This document shows, piece after piece, positions 8,178 through 16,791 of a stretch of 41,278 nucleotides of DNA. A model generated the notes under the pieces. The model was not told where the DNA came from. It was given only the letters and a program-made list of their open reading frames with translations, and searched no databases. Source of the stretch: Myxococcales bacterium (GTDB taxonomy: Bacteria > Myxococcota_A > UBA9160 > UBA4427). Position numbers and translations under genes: made by a program. Location: NCBI GenBank assembly GCA_012959805.1, contig DUCN01000042.1:1-41278 (forward strand). Reading direction: 5' to 3'. Every line of letters begins with the position of its first letter. Positions within the stretch are counted from its first letter, which is position 1.

Positions 8178-8230
8178 CGTCTTACTCCTCAAAATCATCG
8201 TCCGAAACATTCAATCTTGCTCCATCGCGA

Positions 8231-8461
8231 TCAGCATCGTCCGCCATACCTTGCCTAAGCCTACGCGCCGCTTCCCGATCCGTCACTCGCCTCGGTTCGG
8301 GATTTCAAGAGATTGATCATAACGACGGGACCTTCCTCGGCATTTATTGCGAAGTGAGCCAGCTCAGTCGGATTGCCATCAAGCCACGGATTCATTCCGG
8401 GAACATGATTGAGCGGATCCGACCCACAGCCCAACACAGCTAGAATACAAAGGCCCATCAT
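8231..8461 (-). pseudogene. Truncated DUF1330-type lipoprotein remnant with two amber codons
   Basis: From ATG 8461 the frame gives a lipoprotein-like start (MMGLCILAVLGC), then MNPWLDGNPTELAHFAI and EEGPVVMINLLKSRTEASDG, which matches the start of DUF1330-type proteins (GPVVMLNLLKF followed by DGSG). The frame then reads GSGA-stop-A-stop-ARYG, with TAG at 8261-8263 and 8255-8257. The family usually has GAEAYARYG here, so GAG-to-TAG and Tyr-to-TAG changes are likely. A TGA follows at 8231 and the rest of the approximately 100-residue domain is missing, replaced by the SIMPL gene start. Open frame also continues upstream to 8674 without recognisable content. Confidence 0.55.
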
Positions 8462-8737
8462 GGCCGGGCATTTTCGCTTTGCCTCTTCCTCCGAATGACA
8501 TGGCGAGAAGTATCCAACGCGATCACTGTCCAGATTCAAAGATAAACCATAGGAAATTCGCAATTCCAATCCAGTCCGCCTGGACGGTTTGTAAACTTCC
8601 CGCCAGCGTCGAGCCATGAACGAGACTCCCTCACCCTTGTCGAACAAGCGACGATCCCAAGCCGATCGCCGCACATCGAATAACGGCTGGCACCGTTCAC
8701 GGGCTGTTCGTTCGACCGGGGCTCGACAGCGCCGGAG

Positions 8738-10108
8738 CTAGGCGTTCTTGGCTGCCAGCCGCGCGCTGCGCCGTTCCATCAGAGCACGCAGACGAGCATG
8801 TCGTTCGGCGGTCAGCGGGTAGCCCCAGGTCAGCTTGAGCGCTGCGCAGAAGAAGAGCGCAGGAATAATCGCGTAGAAGACGGCCAGGGAGGTGAGCTGG
8901 AAGGGCCCATTATGGATGGCTTCTTCACGGGCAGCGATATAGCCGACAATACCCAGAATCTGAAGCGACACCCCGGTTCCCAATGCGACTGCGAATTTGA
9001 CCGTCATTCCCGAAATGGCAAAGATCACGCCCGCGCGACGACCGCCGGAACGTGCAGAATCCACATCGACCACATCGGCCAACATGGAGAGCGGCAGGAA
9101 TTGCAGCCCTCCGAAGCATGCGCCCTTGGCGATGAAAAGCGCTGTGAATTCCGTGACCTGCCCGTTATGAAGAAAGAAGGTGGCGACGCTGATGCAGGAA
9201 ACCGTGACCATACAAACGGCGAAGGCTTTGTGTTTACCGATCTTATTGCCCAGCATCAGCCAAGCGGGAATCGCGGAGAGCCCGGCGACAAAATAGTACG
9301 AGTAGAGAATTCCAATAGTCGGCACGGCAATAACGTCGCGCATGAAGAATACACTCAGAGCATTCCTGAAGGATTCCGCGAAGGTGACCAGGAGAACGAT
9401 CAAGAGAACCCGCTTCATCGGCCCGTTGCGAGCGACATGAAGCAAGCCCTCGCGGAACGGCACGTGCTTGAAATTCTCGAGCTGCGGCTCCCTCACGAAA
9501 ACTAGCAGCAAGAGCACGGCGACCGGCATCGAGATCCCCACGGTCCAGGCCATTGCCTCCATGACCGGTCCCGCGTCGAGCTCCCCCCTATATTCAACGA
9601 TCGCCGGCACAAAGGCAGCGACGATCAGTCCCAAAAGGACAAAGCCTTCACGGGCTGCGGTGACTCGAGAGCGCTGGTGATAGTCCGGGGACAATTCGGC
9701 GCCCATCGCCTGATAGGTCAGGCTGACCATGGTCGAGCCCAGGAACATGAAGCTGATCCAGAAGAGGAGATAGAAGGGCCCGACGCCTTCGTGGGGGACG
9801 AAGAGTTTAAATGCGCCGTAGACCATGAGCGGCGTTCCGGCGAAAATCCAGGGTTTTCGCCGTCCCCAACGCGTCTTCCATTTGTCGCTCATGAAGCCGA
9901 TTGCTGGATCGGTGATGACATCGGAGAAGCGAGCCAGCATCAGCATCAGACCAACGGTCGCCAGACTGATCCCAAGCTCGCCGGCATAGAAAGGCGGGAG
10001 CCAGATCGCGATCGGATAACCGATGACAGCGAGGGGAAGACCGACCGTGCCGAATAACAAGACCGTTGATCGCTTCAATACGTTGACGTCAGACAACCCG
10101 ACCTTCAA
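8738..10108 (-). CDS. MFS transporter of the GPH (glycoside-pentoside-hexuronide:cation) type
   Basis: A 456-residue protein with about 12 hydrophobic segments. The N-terminal part has FSDVITDPAIGFMSDKWKTR followed by WGRRKPWIFAGTPLM, the hallmark loop 2-3 region of MelB-like GPH symporters (Asp-Pro-x-x-Gly and Trp-Gly-Arg-Arg-Lys-Pro). GPH transporters normally bring in sugars or glycosides with Na+ or H+; members in lipid-degrading bacteria often have unknown substrates. The start is a TTG at 10108 with a weak AGGT before it, so the exact N-terminus is uncertain. Its neighbours are remnants and a TauE-like permease and do not indicate the substrate. Confidence 0.88.
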   Translation of the reverse strand: MKVGLSDVNVLKRSTVLLFGTVGLPLAVIGYPIAIWLPPFYAGELGISLATVGLMLMLARFSDVITDPAIGFMSDKWKTRWGRRKPWIFAGTPLMVYGAFKLFVPHEGVGPFYLLFWISFMFLGSTMVSLTYQAMGAELSPDYHQRSRVTAAREGFVLLGLIVAAFVPAIVEYRGELDAGPVMEAMAWTVGISMPVAVLLLLVFVREPQLENFKHVPFREGLLHVARNGPMKRVLLIVLLVTFAESFRNALSVFFMRDVIAVPTIGILYSYYFVAGLSAIPAWLMLGNKIGKHKAFAVCMVTVSCISVATFFLHNGQVTEFTALFIAKGACFGGLQFLPLSMLADVVDVDSARSGGRRAGVIFAISGMTVKFAVALGTGVSLQILGIVGYIAAREEAIHNGPFQLTSLAVFYAIIPALFFCAALKLTWGYPLTAERHARLRALMERRSARLAAKNA

Positions 10109-10220
10109 ACCTACTCTTCATTCAAGACTCCCCTCGCAATTTTCATCCCAGTTGTCTGGCCAACGCCTACTCGGAAAAAATCGGATCGATTCCATCCGAG
10201 GTCGCACCGAAATCGCGACC

Positions 10221-10772
10221 TTAGATTTCGTCAAAGACACGCATCATCTCTTCGAAGGGAACATCATCGAATGTTCCCCGATCATTCACGTACTCCATGT
10301 GACGACGCCCATCGGTGTCGAAGGGCTGAAGCAAGGCGTTTTCCGTTCCGTCGATATACATTTCGCAATAGCCATGAAACACGAAGAGATCCGTGCCCAT
10401 CCGGTCGAGTAGCTTCGGTGTCGCCAGATGATTTCGCACATCTGCGAAGCCGACACGAGCCGGAACGCCAGCGGCGCGAGCAGCCGCGGTCAAGAGGATG
10501 GCCTTGGGTCCGTAAACGCACACGTTGTTCTCACGATTGCGCTCGCCCGATAGTCTTCGGCTGCATGGCTCACAGCGTAAGGGTCATATCGAAGTCCATC
10601 GCGGACCGCGTAGAAGAGTCGAATGGCCCTCTCGCGATTCGAAATGGACCCCTTCGGTCTTGCTGCGCGAAAATGCCAGAATCCGAGGCTCATCCCAGTC
10701 GAGAAACCAGGTTGGTTCGAGCCATCGACTCTTTTCGATACTCACTCCATTCTTGTCATCGCCGCTGCTCAA
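10221..10772 (-). pseudogene. Transglutaminase-like protein remnant (two frameshifts, one internal deletion)
   Basis: Three minus-strand frames are needed to follow one protein. From 10772: EPTWFLDWDEPRILAFSR. Then a second frame gives RERAIRLFYAVRDGLRYDPY and HAAEDYRASAIV. A third gives CVYGPKAILLTAAARAAGVP, ARVGFADVRNH and TPKLLDRMGTDLFVFHGY. This order is that of bacterial transglutaminase-like (PF01841) proteins, with catalytic Cys in the CVYGPKA segment and His in DVRNH. After MYIDG the protein jumps to GRRHMEYVNDRGTFDD, skipping about 25-30 residues that family members have. Dead as it stands, unless the shifts are assembly errors; the deletion would remain. Confidence 0.7.
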
Positions 10773-10869
10773 GTCCGCTCCGCCTCGCTCTGCGTAACAT
10801 AGCGCTCAACAAGAGCAAATTTCTAAACCTTTCCCGATGCCGTCATGCGAAGCGCATCGAGAACCCTCC

Positions 10870-11619
10870 TCAGACACCGAAAATTCCATCATGCATCAGC
10901 TTGATGCCCAGAACGAGAAGCGACGCGTAGACGACCCTGAAGAACAGCGCCTCATTGATCCGATGATGCAGCCTCGCGCCAATCAGAATGCCAATCGGGG
11001 CAAGCGGTGCCAACACCAGCGAAGTCGCGAGATTCGAAGCATCGAGCTGACCGAGCCAGGCGTAAGGTCCGATCTTGAGCCAGTTGATGCCAAAAAAGAA
11101 CACCACCGTCGTCGCCTGAAACGTGGTCTTGCCGAGCTGCTGTGGCAATAGATAGATATGAATCGGTGGGCCTCCGGCGTGCACGCTAAAACTCGTAAAG
11201 CCGGAAAGCGATGACCAGAACGTTCCACCTCCCATACTCGCTTCGCGTGCCGGACCTTCGGACGAGACGAGCCACCATCTCAATGAGAACACAAACGCGA
11301 TAAGCCCCACCATGATCCTCAGATCATCTGCGGAAAGCATCTCGAAGGTGGCGAAACCGATCGCGGTTCCAATCACGGCTCCCGGTATCATCGTGACGAG
11401 ATTGCGGCGGTCCCACTGGCCCCAGTAGGTTCGAAGAGCCGCCACATCCATCAGCATCAGAATCGGAAGGAGAATCGCCGCGGCACGCACCGGCTCGATA
11501 GTCAGGGACATAAGGGGAACGGCAACAAGACCAATCCCACCCGCCAGACCACCCTTCGCGATTCCAAGAATCAAGACCGCGAGGGTCGCGGACAAGTAGA
11601 ACCAGGGATCGTCGATCAT
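10870..11619 (-). CDS. TauE/SafE-family (TSUP) membrane permease
   Basis: A 249-residue protein with about eight hydrophobic helices. The N-terminal GIAKGGLAGGIGLVAVPLM and the second-half repeat FTSFSVHAGGPPIHIYLLP are the paired signatures of the TSUP family, which exports or imports sulfite, sulfonates or other organosulfur anions. The ATG at 11619 is preferred; an upstream GTG at 11652 would add 11 residues lacking support. It ends with GIKLMHDGIFGV. It stands alone on the minus strand between two remnants, so the substrate cannot be inferred from context. Confidence 0.88.
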   Translation of the reverse strand: MIDDPWFYLSATLAVLILGIAKGGLAGGIGLVAVPLMSLTIEPVRAAAILLPILMLMDVAALRTYWGQWDRRNLVTMIPGAVIGTAIGFATFEMLSADDLRIMVGLIAFVFSLRWWLVSSEGPAREASMGGGTFWSSLSGFTSFSVHAGGPPIHIYLLPQQLGKTTFQATTVVFFFGINWLKIGPYAWLGQLDASNLATSLVLAPLAPIGILIGARLHHRINEALFFRVVYASLLVLGIKLMHDGIFGV

Positions 11620-11728
11620 GGGAATATCTCTCAGCACGCCGCAGTCTCGCACATTCGGCGCAGGACGTACGTGCGATCCGCGAAGGCGCAGAGCGCATGG
11701 CTGGGAGAAGCACGATTAGATCCGGCGA

Positions 11729-11928
11729 CTCACACCCGACCAGATCTTCGATCTCGAGAACGGGCTCGAGATTGCCAAGTCGACTGGCAAGACCATGACC
11801 GAGCTGACACGAGAGGACTTTCCCCTTCCGATTTTTGCTCCCACAATTGTGGAATGCATACGGCATGGATGCGGAGCCTGCAGGTCGGTCGCGGCTTCAT
11901 CAATGTGAAGGGCATCCCAACGAAGCAA
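11729..11928 (+). pseudogene. TauD/TfdA-family dioxygenase N-terminal remnant
   Basis: One frame gives LTPDQIFDLENGLEIAKSTG then ELTREDFPLPIFAPTI, followed in a second frame by VGRGFINVKGIPTKQ. This is the characteristic N-terminal region of a TauD-type subfamily, where FPLPTLAP is followed by a short helix and HGRGFxLLRGLP. A frameshift and a few lost residues separate the halves, and the catalytic core with the His-x-Asp iron motif is absent. The remaining sequence to about 11970 shows no homology I recognise. It is a short dead fragment unrelated in position to the intact TauD at 25692-26594. Confidence 0.6.
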
Positions 11929-12067
11929 GGCGTCGCAACTGATGCAGCGGACATAGTGCTATCCGATCAATGAATGACGCACTCGGAAAAACCCGTGCAA
12001 CCCTTTCCTTCAGACCTTAGTCAGTCGCCCGTTTCACATCCTTCAACGCGATCACCAGGAGTCCCAA

Positions 12068-12439
12068 ATGAGAATTCAGCTGGCACTCAACGTCGAGGTC
12101 AACAAGCGGAAACCCGGATATGCGAATTTCTCTGTCGAAGAGCCACCACTCAAGCTCGTCCTCTCCGAGAACGCCGACGAGCGACTGAACCATCTCGGCG
12201 GCGGAGTCTTTCATGACTAGGATGTCCAGGCGGCCACGGATCGGCTCATGCCGGCGGATCTCGCTGCCTGCGTAGAAGACGAGCAGACCTGCTGTTATGC
12301 CCGGCAAAACAAGGTCTGGGCCATTGATCCCGAGGGCCTGCCATGGGAGTACTACCGGATCGTCGGAGACTCTGAGACTTTCGGTAGCGGTGGAGCCTTC
12401 AGCGAACTCAAGAGCGCACGGACAGGCTGCTGCACCTGA
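12068..12439 (+). pseudogene. ArsI/CadI-type glyoxalase-fold remnant
   Basis: The frame from ATG 12068 reads IQLALNVE, then KRKPGYANFSVEEPPLKLVL, NHLGGGVFHD, a TAG stop at 12218-12220, then DVQAATDRL and ACVEDEQTCCYARQNKVWAI followed by DPEGLPWEYYRIVGDSETFG. This is the order in ArsI/CadI proteins: LNV, KRKPGYANFALEEPPLKLVL, TCCYALQDKVWVTDPDG. ArsI is a C-As lyase that demethylates trivalent organoarsenicals, using the TCCYA vicinal cysteines. About 15-20 residues after LNV, including the FYSKLFG helix, are missing, and the TAG cuts the protein. It is probably dead. It lies about 6 kb from the ArsM-like gene. Confidence 0.8.
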
Positions 12440-12465
12440 GGTGGTCGCATCGAGAACTCGGGCCG

Positions 12466-13524
12466 CTAACTCACCGAGTTCGCCTCTTCTCTCACAATCT
12501 CCACCGCGCGGCCGAGCGTCTCGAGACGCTCGGCCGCAGTGGCGCCAACGGGATCGAGTCGAAGAACATCGATACCGACCTTTTGGTAGAGGCGGACCCG
12601 ATCGCGGATAAAGGCATCGTCGCCGAACAGGCTCGTCGAGGCAATCATGTCGTCGGGGACCTCGGCGGTGGCTTCCTCGCGGCGGCCTTCGACCCATAGC
12701 TTCTGAACGAGCGTCGCGGCCTCCTCGAACCCACTTCGCTTATACGCGTCGTTATAGAAGTTCGTCTTGGCGGACCCCATCGCTCCCAGCTGAAAAGCCA
12801 TGCGGGGCTTGGCCTTCTCGATGAGAGGACCGGGATCCGACGTAAACGCCACCGAGGCCCCCACACAGAGCGTGATGTCGGAGAGCGACCGTCCCGCTTT
12901 CTCAGCACCCCGTCGGAGATGCTGCAGATGCGCTTGCGCGGCGTCGGGCGTGAAGGATGTTCCCAACCAGCCATCCGCCAGCTCCCCGGTGAGTTCGAGT
13001 GCTCTCGGGGAGAGCGTCGCCAGCCAGATCGGGAGGTTGGCGTTCGGCGGCTGGGAGAGACGCAACGCCTTCCCTTCTCCGCCCGGCCGCGGCAAGATAT
13101 GATGCTCGCCCTGGTAGTTGAGCTTCTCGCCGCGAAAGGCTTGCCGCACGATTTCGATCGTCTCGCGCATACGCACAAGCGGCTTCGCAAAGCTCTGCCC
13201 CTGCAAGCCTTCAACGACCTGTGGTCCCGAAGCGCCCAGGCCCAGGATGAACCGACCACCCGTAATCGTCGACATCGTCAATGCCGTCATCGCGGTCATA
13301 CTCGGCGTCCGAGCGCTGATCTGCATGATCCCCGTACCCAGCGTCATCATCTTTGTTCGCGCACCGATATACGCCAAGGTCGAGACAGCGTCATAACCCC
13401 ATGCCTCGGCGCTCCACGCCTGATTGACGCCTAACTTCTCGGCCTCGACTGCAAAACCAACAGTTTCCTCGAAATCATCTTTCTTGCCCGATGCGGCCCC
13501 ACCAATCCCAATTGCCGTCTTCAT
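12466..13524 (-). CDS. LLM-class flavin/F420-dependent oxidoreductase
   Basis: A 352-residue luciferase-like TIM-barrel protein. Typical features are GIMQISARTPSMTAMTALTM, GGRFILGLGASGPQVVEGLQ and GELADGWLGTSFTPD, placing it with the putative F420-dependent LLM oxidoreductases common in actinobacteria and lipid-degrading uncultured proteobacteria. The ATG follows a strong GGAGGG site. The choice between FMN and F420 cannot be decided by eye. It is transcribed divergently from the MFS gene starting at 13613; the 88-bp gap probably holds both promoters. Confidence 0.9.
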   Translation of the reverse strand: MKTAIGIGGAASGKKDDFEETVGFAVEAEKLGVNQAWSAEAWGYDAVSTLAYIGARTKMMTLGTGIMQISARTPSMTAMTALTMSTITGGRFILGLGASGPQVVEGLQGQSFAKPLVRMRETIEIVRQAFRGEKLNYQGEHHILPRPGGEGKALRLSQPPNANLPIWLATLSPRALELTGELADGWLGTSFTPDAAQAHLQHLRRGAEKAGRSLSDITLCVGASVAFTSDPGPLIEKAKPRMAFQLGAMGSAKTNFYNDAYKRSGFEEAATLVQKLWVEGRREEATAEVPDDMIASTSLFGDDAFIRDRVRLYQKVGIDVLRLDPVGATAAERLETLGRAVEIVREEANSVS

Positions 13525-13612
13525 CTGCTACAGCCCTCCACGTTGAGATTTAGTAGAATGATGCCAGACGAGAGACTTGCCTGCATCGCGTACATGCTTC
13601 GAGAGGATAAAC

Positions 13613-14833
13613 ATGGATAGGCGAACACGCGGCGTCATCGCTGCAGCCTTCATTGCACAGGGCCTTGCGGTTGGATCGACGCTCGCAGTTTTCAGCCTCT
13701 TCATACGGCCGGTTGCGGAAACCTTCGGCGCCTCAACGCTCGAAGTCAGCATTGGCATTTCATTGATCATGCTTTCGCTGGCCACTTGCGGGGTCCCAAT
13801 CGGCATCTGGCTGGATCGCGGAACGCCCAAATACGTCATGTTCACCGGCTGTACGCTGATGACGACAACCATCCTATTGGCGTCCATTGCCCAAAGCCTT
13901 GGTGCTCTGGCCGCGCTCTGCGTTATCTCCGGAATCGCCATTCCCATGCTAGGCCCCCTCACCACCGCCGCCGTCGTCGGAAAGGTCGCCAGCACCCAGC
14001 GTGGCCGCGCCCTGGGCATTGCCAATCTGGGAATTCCCGTTTTCGGGATCGGTTTCGCTTTTGCCGCGGGATTCGCGATCGAAGCCTCGGGTTGGCGAAC
14101 AACTCTTCAGCTCTTTGCCAGCGTCATCTTCATTCTCGGTTTCCCCGCCATCGCCTTCGGCATCCCGACAGATCTGAATGAGTCTTCGAGGTCCGAGGCA
14201 AAGCAAGTCGCCCCAGCGGATCATTGGACACCCATACGACTTCTCGCCTCTTGGGAATTCCGATTGATCGCACTGATTCTCGGCATCGGAATGGGGACGA
14301 CCACCGGCTGGGTCGCTCACGTCGCGCCCTACCTGAATGACCTCGGTGCTTCGATGCGCTTTTCCGGAGGCATCCTCGGAATGATGCAAGGCGCGATGAT
14401 GGTCGGGACACTCGTGTTAGGCACAATGGCCGATCGCCGCAGCCCCGTGCGGATCCTACTCGGCGTTTTCGGTGTTCAGATCGCCTGCTTCGGCGTTCTC
14501 TTCTCGGATTTCGGGCTCATCGCCGCATCCGCCGCGCTGCTGGTTGCTGGAGTCGCCACCGGCGGACTTCTTCCGGTGCTAAGCCATCTTTTCGCTGAGC
14601 AATTTGGGACCGCCAATCTCGGACGCTCCATGGGACTTGCCAATCTGGCGATTCTGCCTTTTGGATTCAGTCTCCCCATGTTGGCGGGTTGGCTGCGCGA
14701 CACCACGGGAAGCTATTCGACAACGACGCTCCTATGCATGGCCCTGGTCCTCGTCGGGGCCTTCGCCGTAACTGCACTCTCTGCAACTCTCAGAAGAGCC
14801 AGTCGCGTGACCACCGCGCCATCCCTGTCGTAG
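13613..14833 (+). CDS. MFS transporter
   Basis: A 406-residue major facilitator with about 12 transmembrane helices. The ATG at 13613 is chosen because GAGG lies about 8 nt before it; an earlier in-frame ATG at 13577 adds 12 poorly supported residues. The loop 2-3 segment GIWLDRGTPKYVMFTG and the helix pattern resemble the oxalate/formate or monocarboxylate-like MFS branch. It shares its upstream region with the LLM oxidoreductase and may move a substrate of that enzyme, which is only inference. It ends 18 bp before the convergent SlyX-like gene. Confidence 0.88.
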   Translation: MDRRTRGVIAAAFIAQGLAVGSTLAVFSLFIRPVAETFGASTLEVSIGISLIMLSLATCGVPIGIWLDRGTPKYVMFTGCTLMTTTILLASIAQSLGALAALCVISGIAIPMLGPLTTAAVVGKVASTQRGRALGIANLGIPVFGIGFAFAAGFAIEASGWRTTLQLFASVIFILGFPAIAFGIPTDLNESSRSEAKQVAPADHWTPIRLLASWEFRLIALILGIGMGTTTGWVAHVAPYLNDLGASMRFSGGILGMMQGAMMVGTLVLGTMADRRSPVRILLGVFGVQIACFGVLFSDFGLIAASAALLVAGVATGGLLPVLSHLFAEQFGTANLGRSMGLANLAILPFGFSLPMLAGWLRDTTGSYSTTTLLCMALVLVGAFAVTALSATLRRASRVTTAPSLS

Positions 14834-14851
14834 TTCGCTCCGTTCGCCAGA

Positions 14852-15082
14852 TCAGTAATGCGGAGGCGGTGGTTCTTCAGTGCGATCCACGCCGCCCTCT
14901 TGAATACTGACCAGGACTTGTCGTAACCGCTCCACTTCGAGCTTCAGCGAGTCGATCTGACCTTGCTGTTCCGTCACGACTTCGTTCAGGTCATCGACCA
15001 AGCGATCCTGATAGAGAATCCGACTCTCCAGATTCTCGAAGCGAGTTTCGATCGTCCCCGCGGTCCCGTCCTCACCCTTCAT
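14852..15082 (-). CDS. SlyX-like coiled-coil protein
   Basis: From the ATG at 15082 this is 76 residues, the usual SlyX size; an upstream TTG/ATG at 15121-15124 preceded by GGAG would give about 90. The sequence IETRFENLESRILYQDRLVD, then LNEVVTEQQGQIDSLKLEVE, is a near-continuous coiled coil, and the C-terminus is proline-rich (EEPPPPHY), exactly the SlyX layout. SlyX proteins are widespread but of unknown function. The gene stands alone and converges on the MFS gene. Confidence 0.85.
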   Translation of the reverse strand: MKGEDGTAGTIETRFENLESRILYQDRLVDDLNEVVTEQQGQIDSLKLEVERLRQVLVSIQEGGVDRTEEPPPPHY

Positions 15083-15287
15083 CCCATCCCACCCTTCTTT
15101 GACTCGTCGACTCGTCCGCATCAATCTCCACTAAAACGTACTCCGTTTCAGGTGAAACACACCGCACGAGGCAATCCCACCCGATTCGACCAAGCACGCT
15201 CGAATGGGCCGCCTCTGCCGGATTGCAAATGGCATCCTTTCTGCGTCGCAATGAGGCCATATGTCCGCACACGAATTCTAAAGCGAA

Positions 15288-15608
15288 ATGAAATGAAGGG
15301 CGATCATTCAGCACTTTTTCGACGAGGTCACCTGGACACTCAGCTACGTCGTACATAAGGGTCAGGCGGCAATCGTGATCGATCCGGTTCTCGACTACAA
15401 CCGGAACAATGCACGCACTTCCTGGACCTCGGACGAAAAGATTGCGGCGTATCTCGATCGCGAAGGTCGGGATACCGAATTAGAAGCCCCTGAATTGATT
15501 CTGCCATCCATTCAGGTCAACATTCGAGCCGGAGCCCTCCCTGAGGCTGAAGCCTACGGCACCGGCTACCTGAAGATTCCACTCAACGTGCTAGGCAAGG
15601 CCGAGTAG
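15288..15608 (+). pseudogene. MBL-fold metallohydrolase remnant, both ends only
   Basis: The frame gives AIIQHFFDEVTWTLSYVVHK, then AIVIDPVLDYN and KIAAYLDREG, the first roughly 45 residues of Blh/ETHE1-like MBL-fold hydrolases. It then passes directly to LEAPELILPSIQVNIRAGAL and YLKIPLNVLGK, the last roughly 40 residues of the same family. The whole catalytic core (about 200 residues, including His-x-His-x-Asp-His) is absent, and a TGA at 15294-15296 lies three codons into the likely original start. A clean in-frame internal deletion has left a 234-nt open frame that would look like a small gene. Confidence 0.75.
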
Positions 15609-15673
15609 AGGTTGGACTCGATCGGAATCGCGAAGAATCCTAAGGACGATCTCGATGACCGGAACAGAAACTC

Positions 15674-16762
15674 ATGAGTAAGCAGCCGCGATCGTTTGGT
15701 CCAGTGACATGGTGCTTGATGGCGGCACTGCTATTTGGTGCGACGACACCTGCTGCAAAGAGCCTGGTTGATGACATGGGCCCCATCCTGCTTTCGGGCC
15801 TGCTCTACTGGGGCGCAGCACTCGCCGTATCCCCGGCCGCCATTCGGGATTGGCGCAAGGATCGAAAAACGCCTCGACAGGGTCGTGGCCTGCTTCTCGG
15901 AGCCGTCGTCTTCGGAGGCCTCGTCGGGCCGATCTTGATGCTCTGGGGACTTTCTCTTGCGAACGCGGGCTCGGTCTCGCTTTGGTTGACGCTCGAAACT
16001 GTTGCGACCGCGGTTCTCGCGCGGCTCTTTTTCCGCGAACATCTCGGGGCCTTGGGTTGGCTTGCGACCGGACTGGTCGTTGCCGCCAGCATCGGACTTG
16101 CGGGCCCGGAGTCCGGCGGCCTCGCAGCGGCGATACTGGTTGGCCTAGCGTGTATCGCTTGGGGGCTCGACAATAATCTGACTTCGCTGATCGACGGCTA
16201 CTCGACCGCCGAGATCACCGGTTTCAAGGGTCTTTATGCCGGGGCCGTCAGCGTACCGATCGGTCTGTTGGTTGGAGGCGCGGCCACGGGAACCCAACTC
16301 ATGGCCGCCCTACTCATCGGCGCCGTCGGTTACGGCGCATCACTCATGCTCTATGTCGCGGGCGCCCAACAGCTTGGCGCGACACGCTCCCAGCTCTATT
16401 TCTCGACGGCGCCGCTCTTTGGATTGGCGGTCGCATGGGGCGTGTTCGACGAATACCTCGGGGTCTCGCATTTCGTCGCCATCGGCATCATGGCTACTGC
16501 GTTATGGATTCTCTACCTCGAATCCCACGAACACGAACATGATCATGAAGCGCAGGAACATACCCATTGGCATCGACACGATGACGGCCATCACGACCAT
16601 GACCACCAATACGATCAATCAAGCACCGGGCGTGCATCGGGCGCATGGCATCAGCATCGACACGCGCATAGGGCCAAGACCCATCGCCACGCGCATAGTC
16701 CCGATCTTCACCACCGACACGCACACGATTCACATGTTCGAAAGACGGCGGAAGACCACTGA
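15674..16762 (+). CDS. DMT-family (EamA) transporter with a His-rich C-terminal tail
   Basis: A 362-residue protein. Residues 1 to about 280 form ten hydrophobic helices in two EamA repeats (LLFGATTPAAKSLVD in the first, GYGASLMLYVAGAQQLGATR in the second). The last roughly 78 residues are cytosolic or periplasmic and extremely rich in His (about 25) with Asp and Glu, starting HEHEHDHEAQEHTHWHRHDD. Such tails bind Ni, Co, Zn or Cu in metal transporters and chaperones, so metal export or metal-sensing transport is a reasonable inference. The neighbouring diiron protein is convergent, so they are probably not one operon. Confidence 0.88.
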   Translation: MSKQPRSFGPVTWCLMAALLFGATTPAAKSLVDDMGPILLSGLLYWGAALAVSPAAIRDWRKDRKTPRQGRGLLLGAVVFGGLVGPILMLWGLSLANAGSVSLWLTLETVATAVLARLFFREHLGALGWLATGLVVAASIGLAGPESGGLAAAILVGLACIAWGLDNNLTSLIDGYSTAEITGFKGLYAGAVSVPIGLLVGGAATGTQLMAALLIGAVGYGASLMLYVAGAQQLGATRSQLYFSTAPLFGLAVAWGVFDEYLGVSHFVAIGIMATALWILYLESHEHEHDHEAQEHTHWHRHDDGHHDHDHQYDQSSTGRASGAWHQHRHAHRAKTHRHAHSPDLHHRHAHDSHVRKTAEDH

Positions 16763-16791
16763 GTCTTCTTGGGGTCTGGATCCTGAATCAG

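Noticed and set aside
8255..8263. Two TAG codons in the DUF1330 remnant as pyrrolysine or suppressed codons
   Set aside because: Family residues at these places are Glu and Tyr, and the rest of the domain is missing; decay explains both.
12218..12220. TAG in the ArsI remnant as a recoded codon
   Set aside because: The gene also lacks a helix near its start, so it is a pseudogene.
15294..15296. TGA near the start of the MBL-fold remnant as selenocysteine
   Set aside because: No Cys is expected at this position in the family, no suitable hairpin follows, and the catalytic core is deleted.
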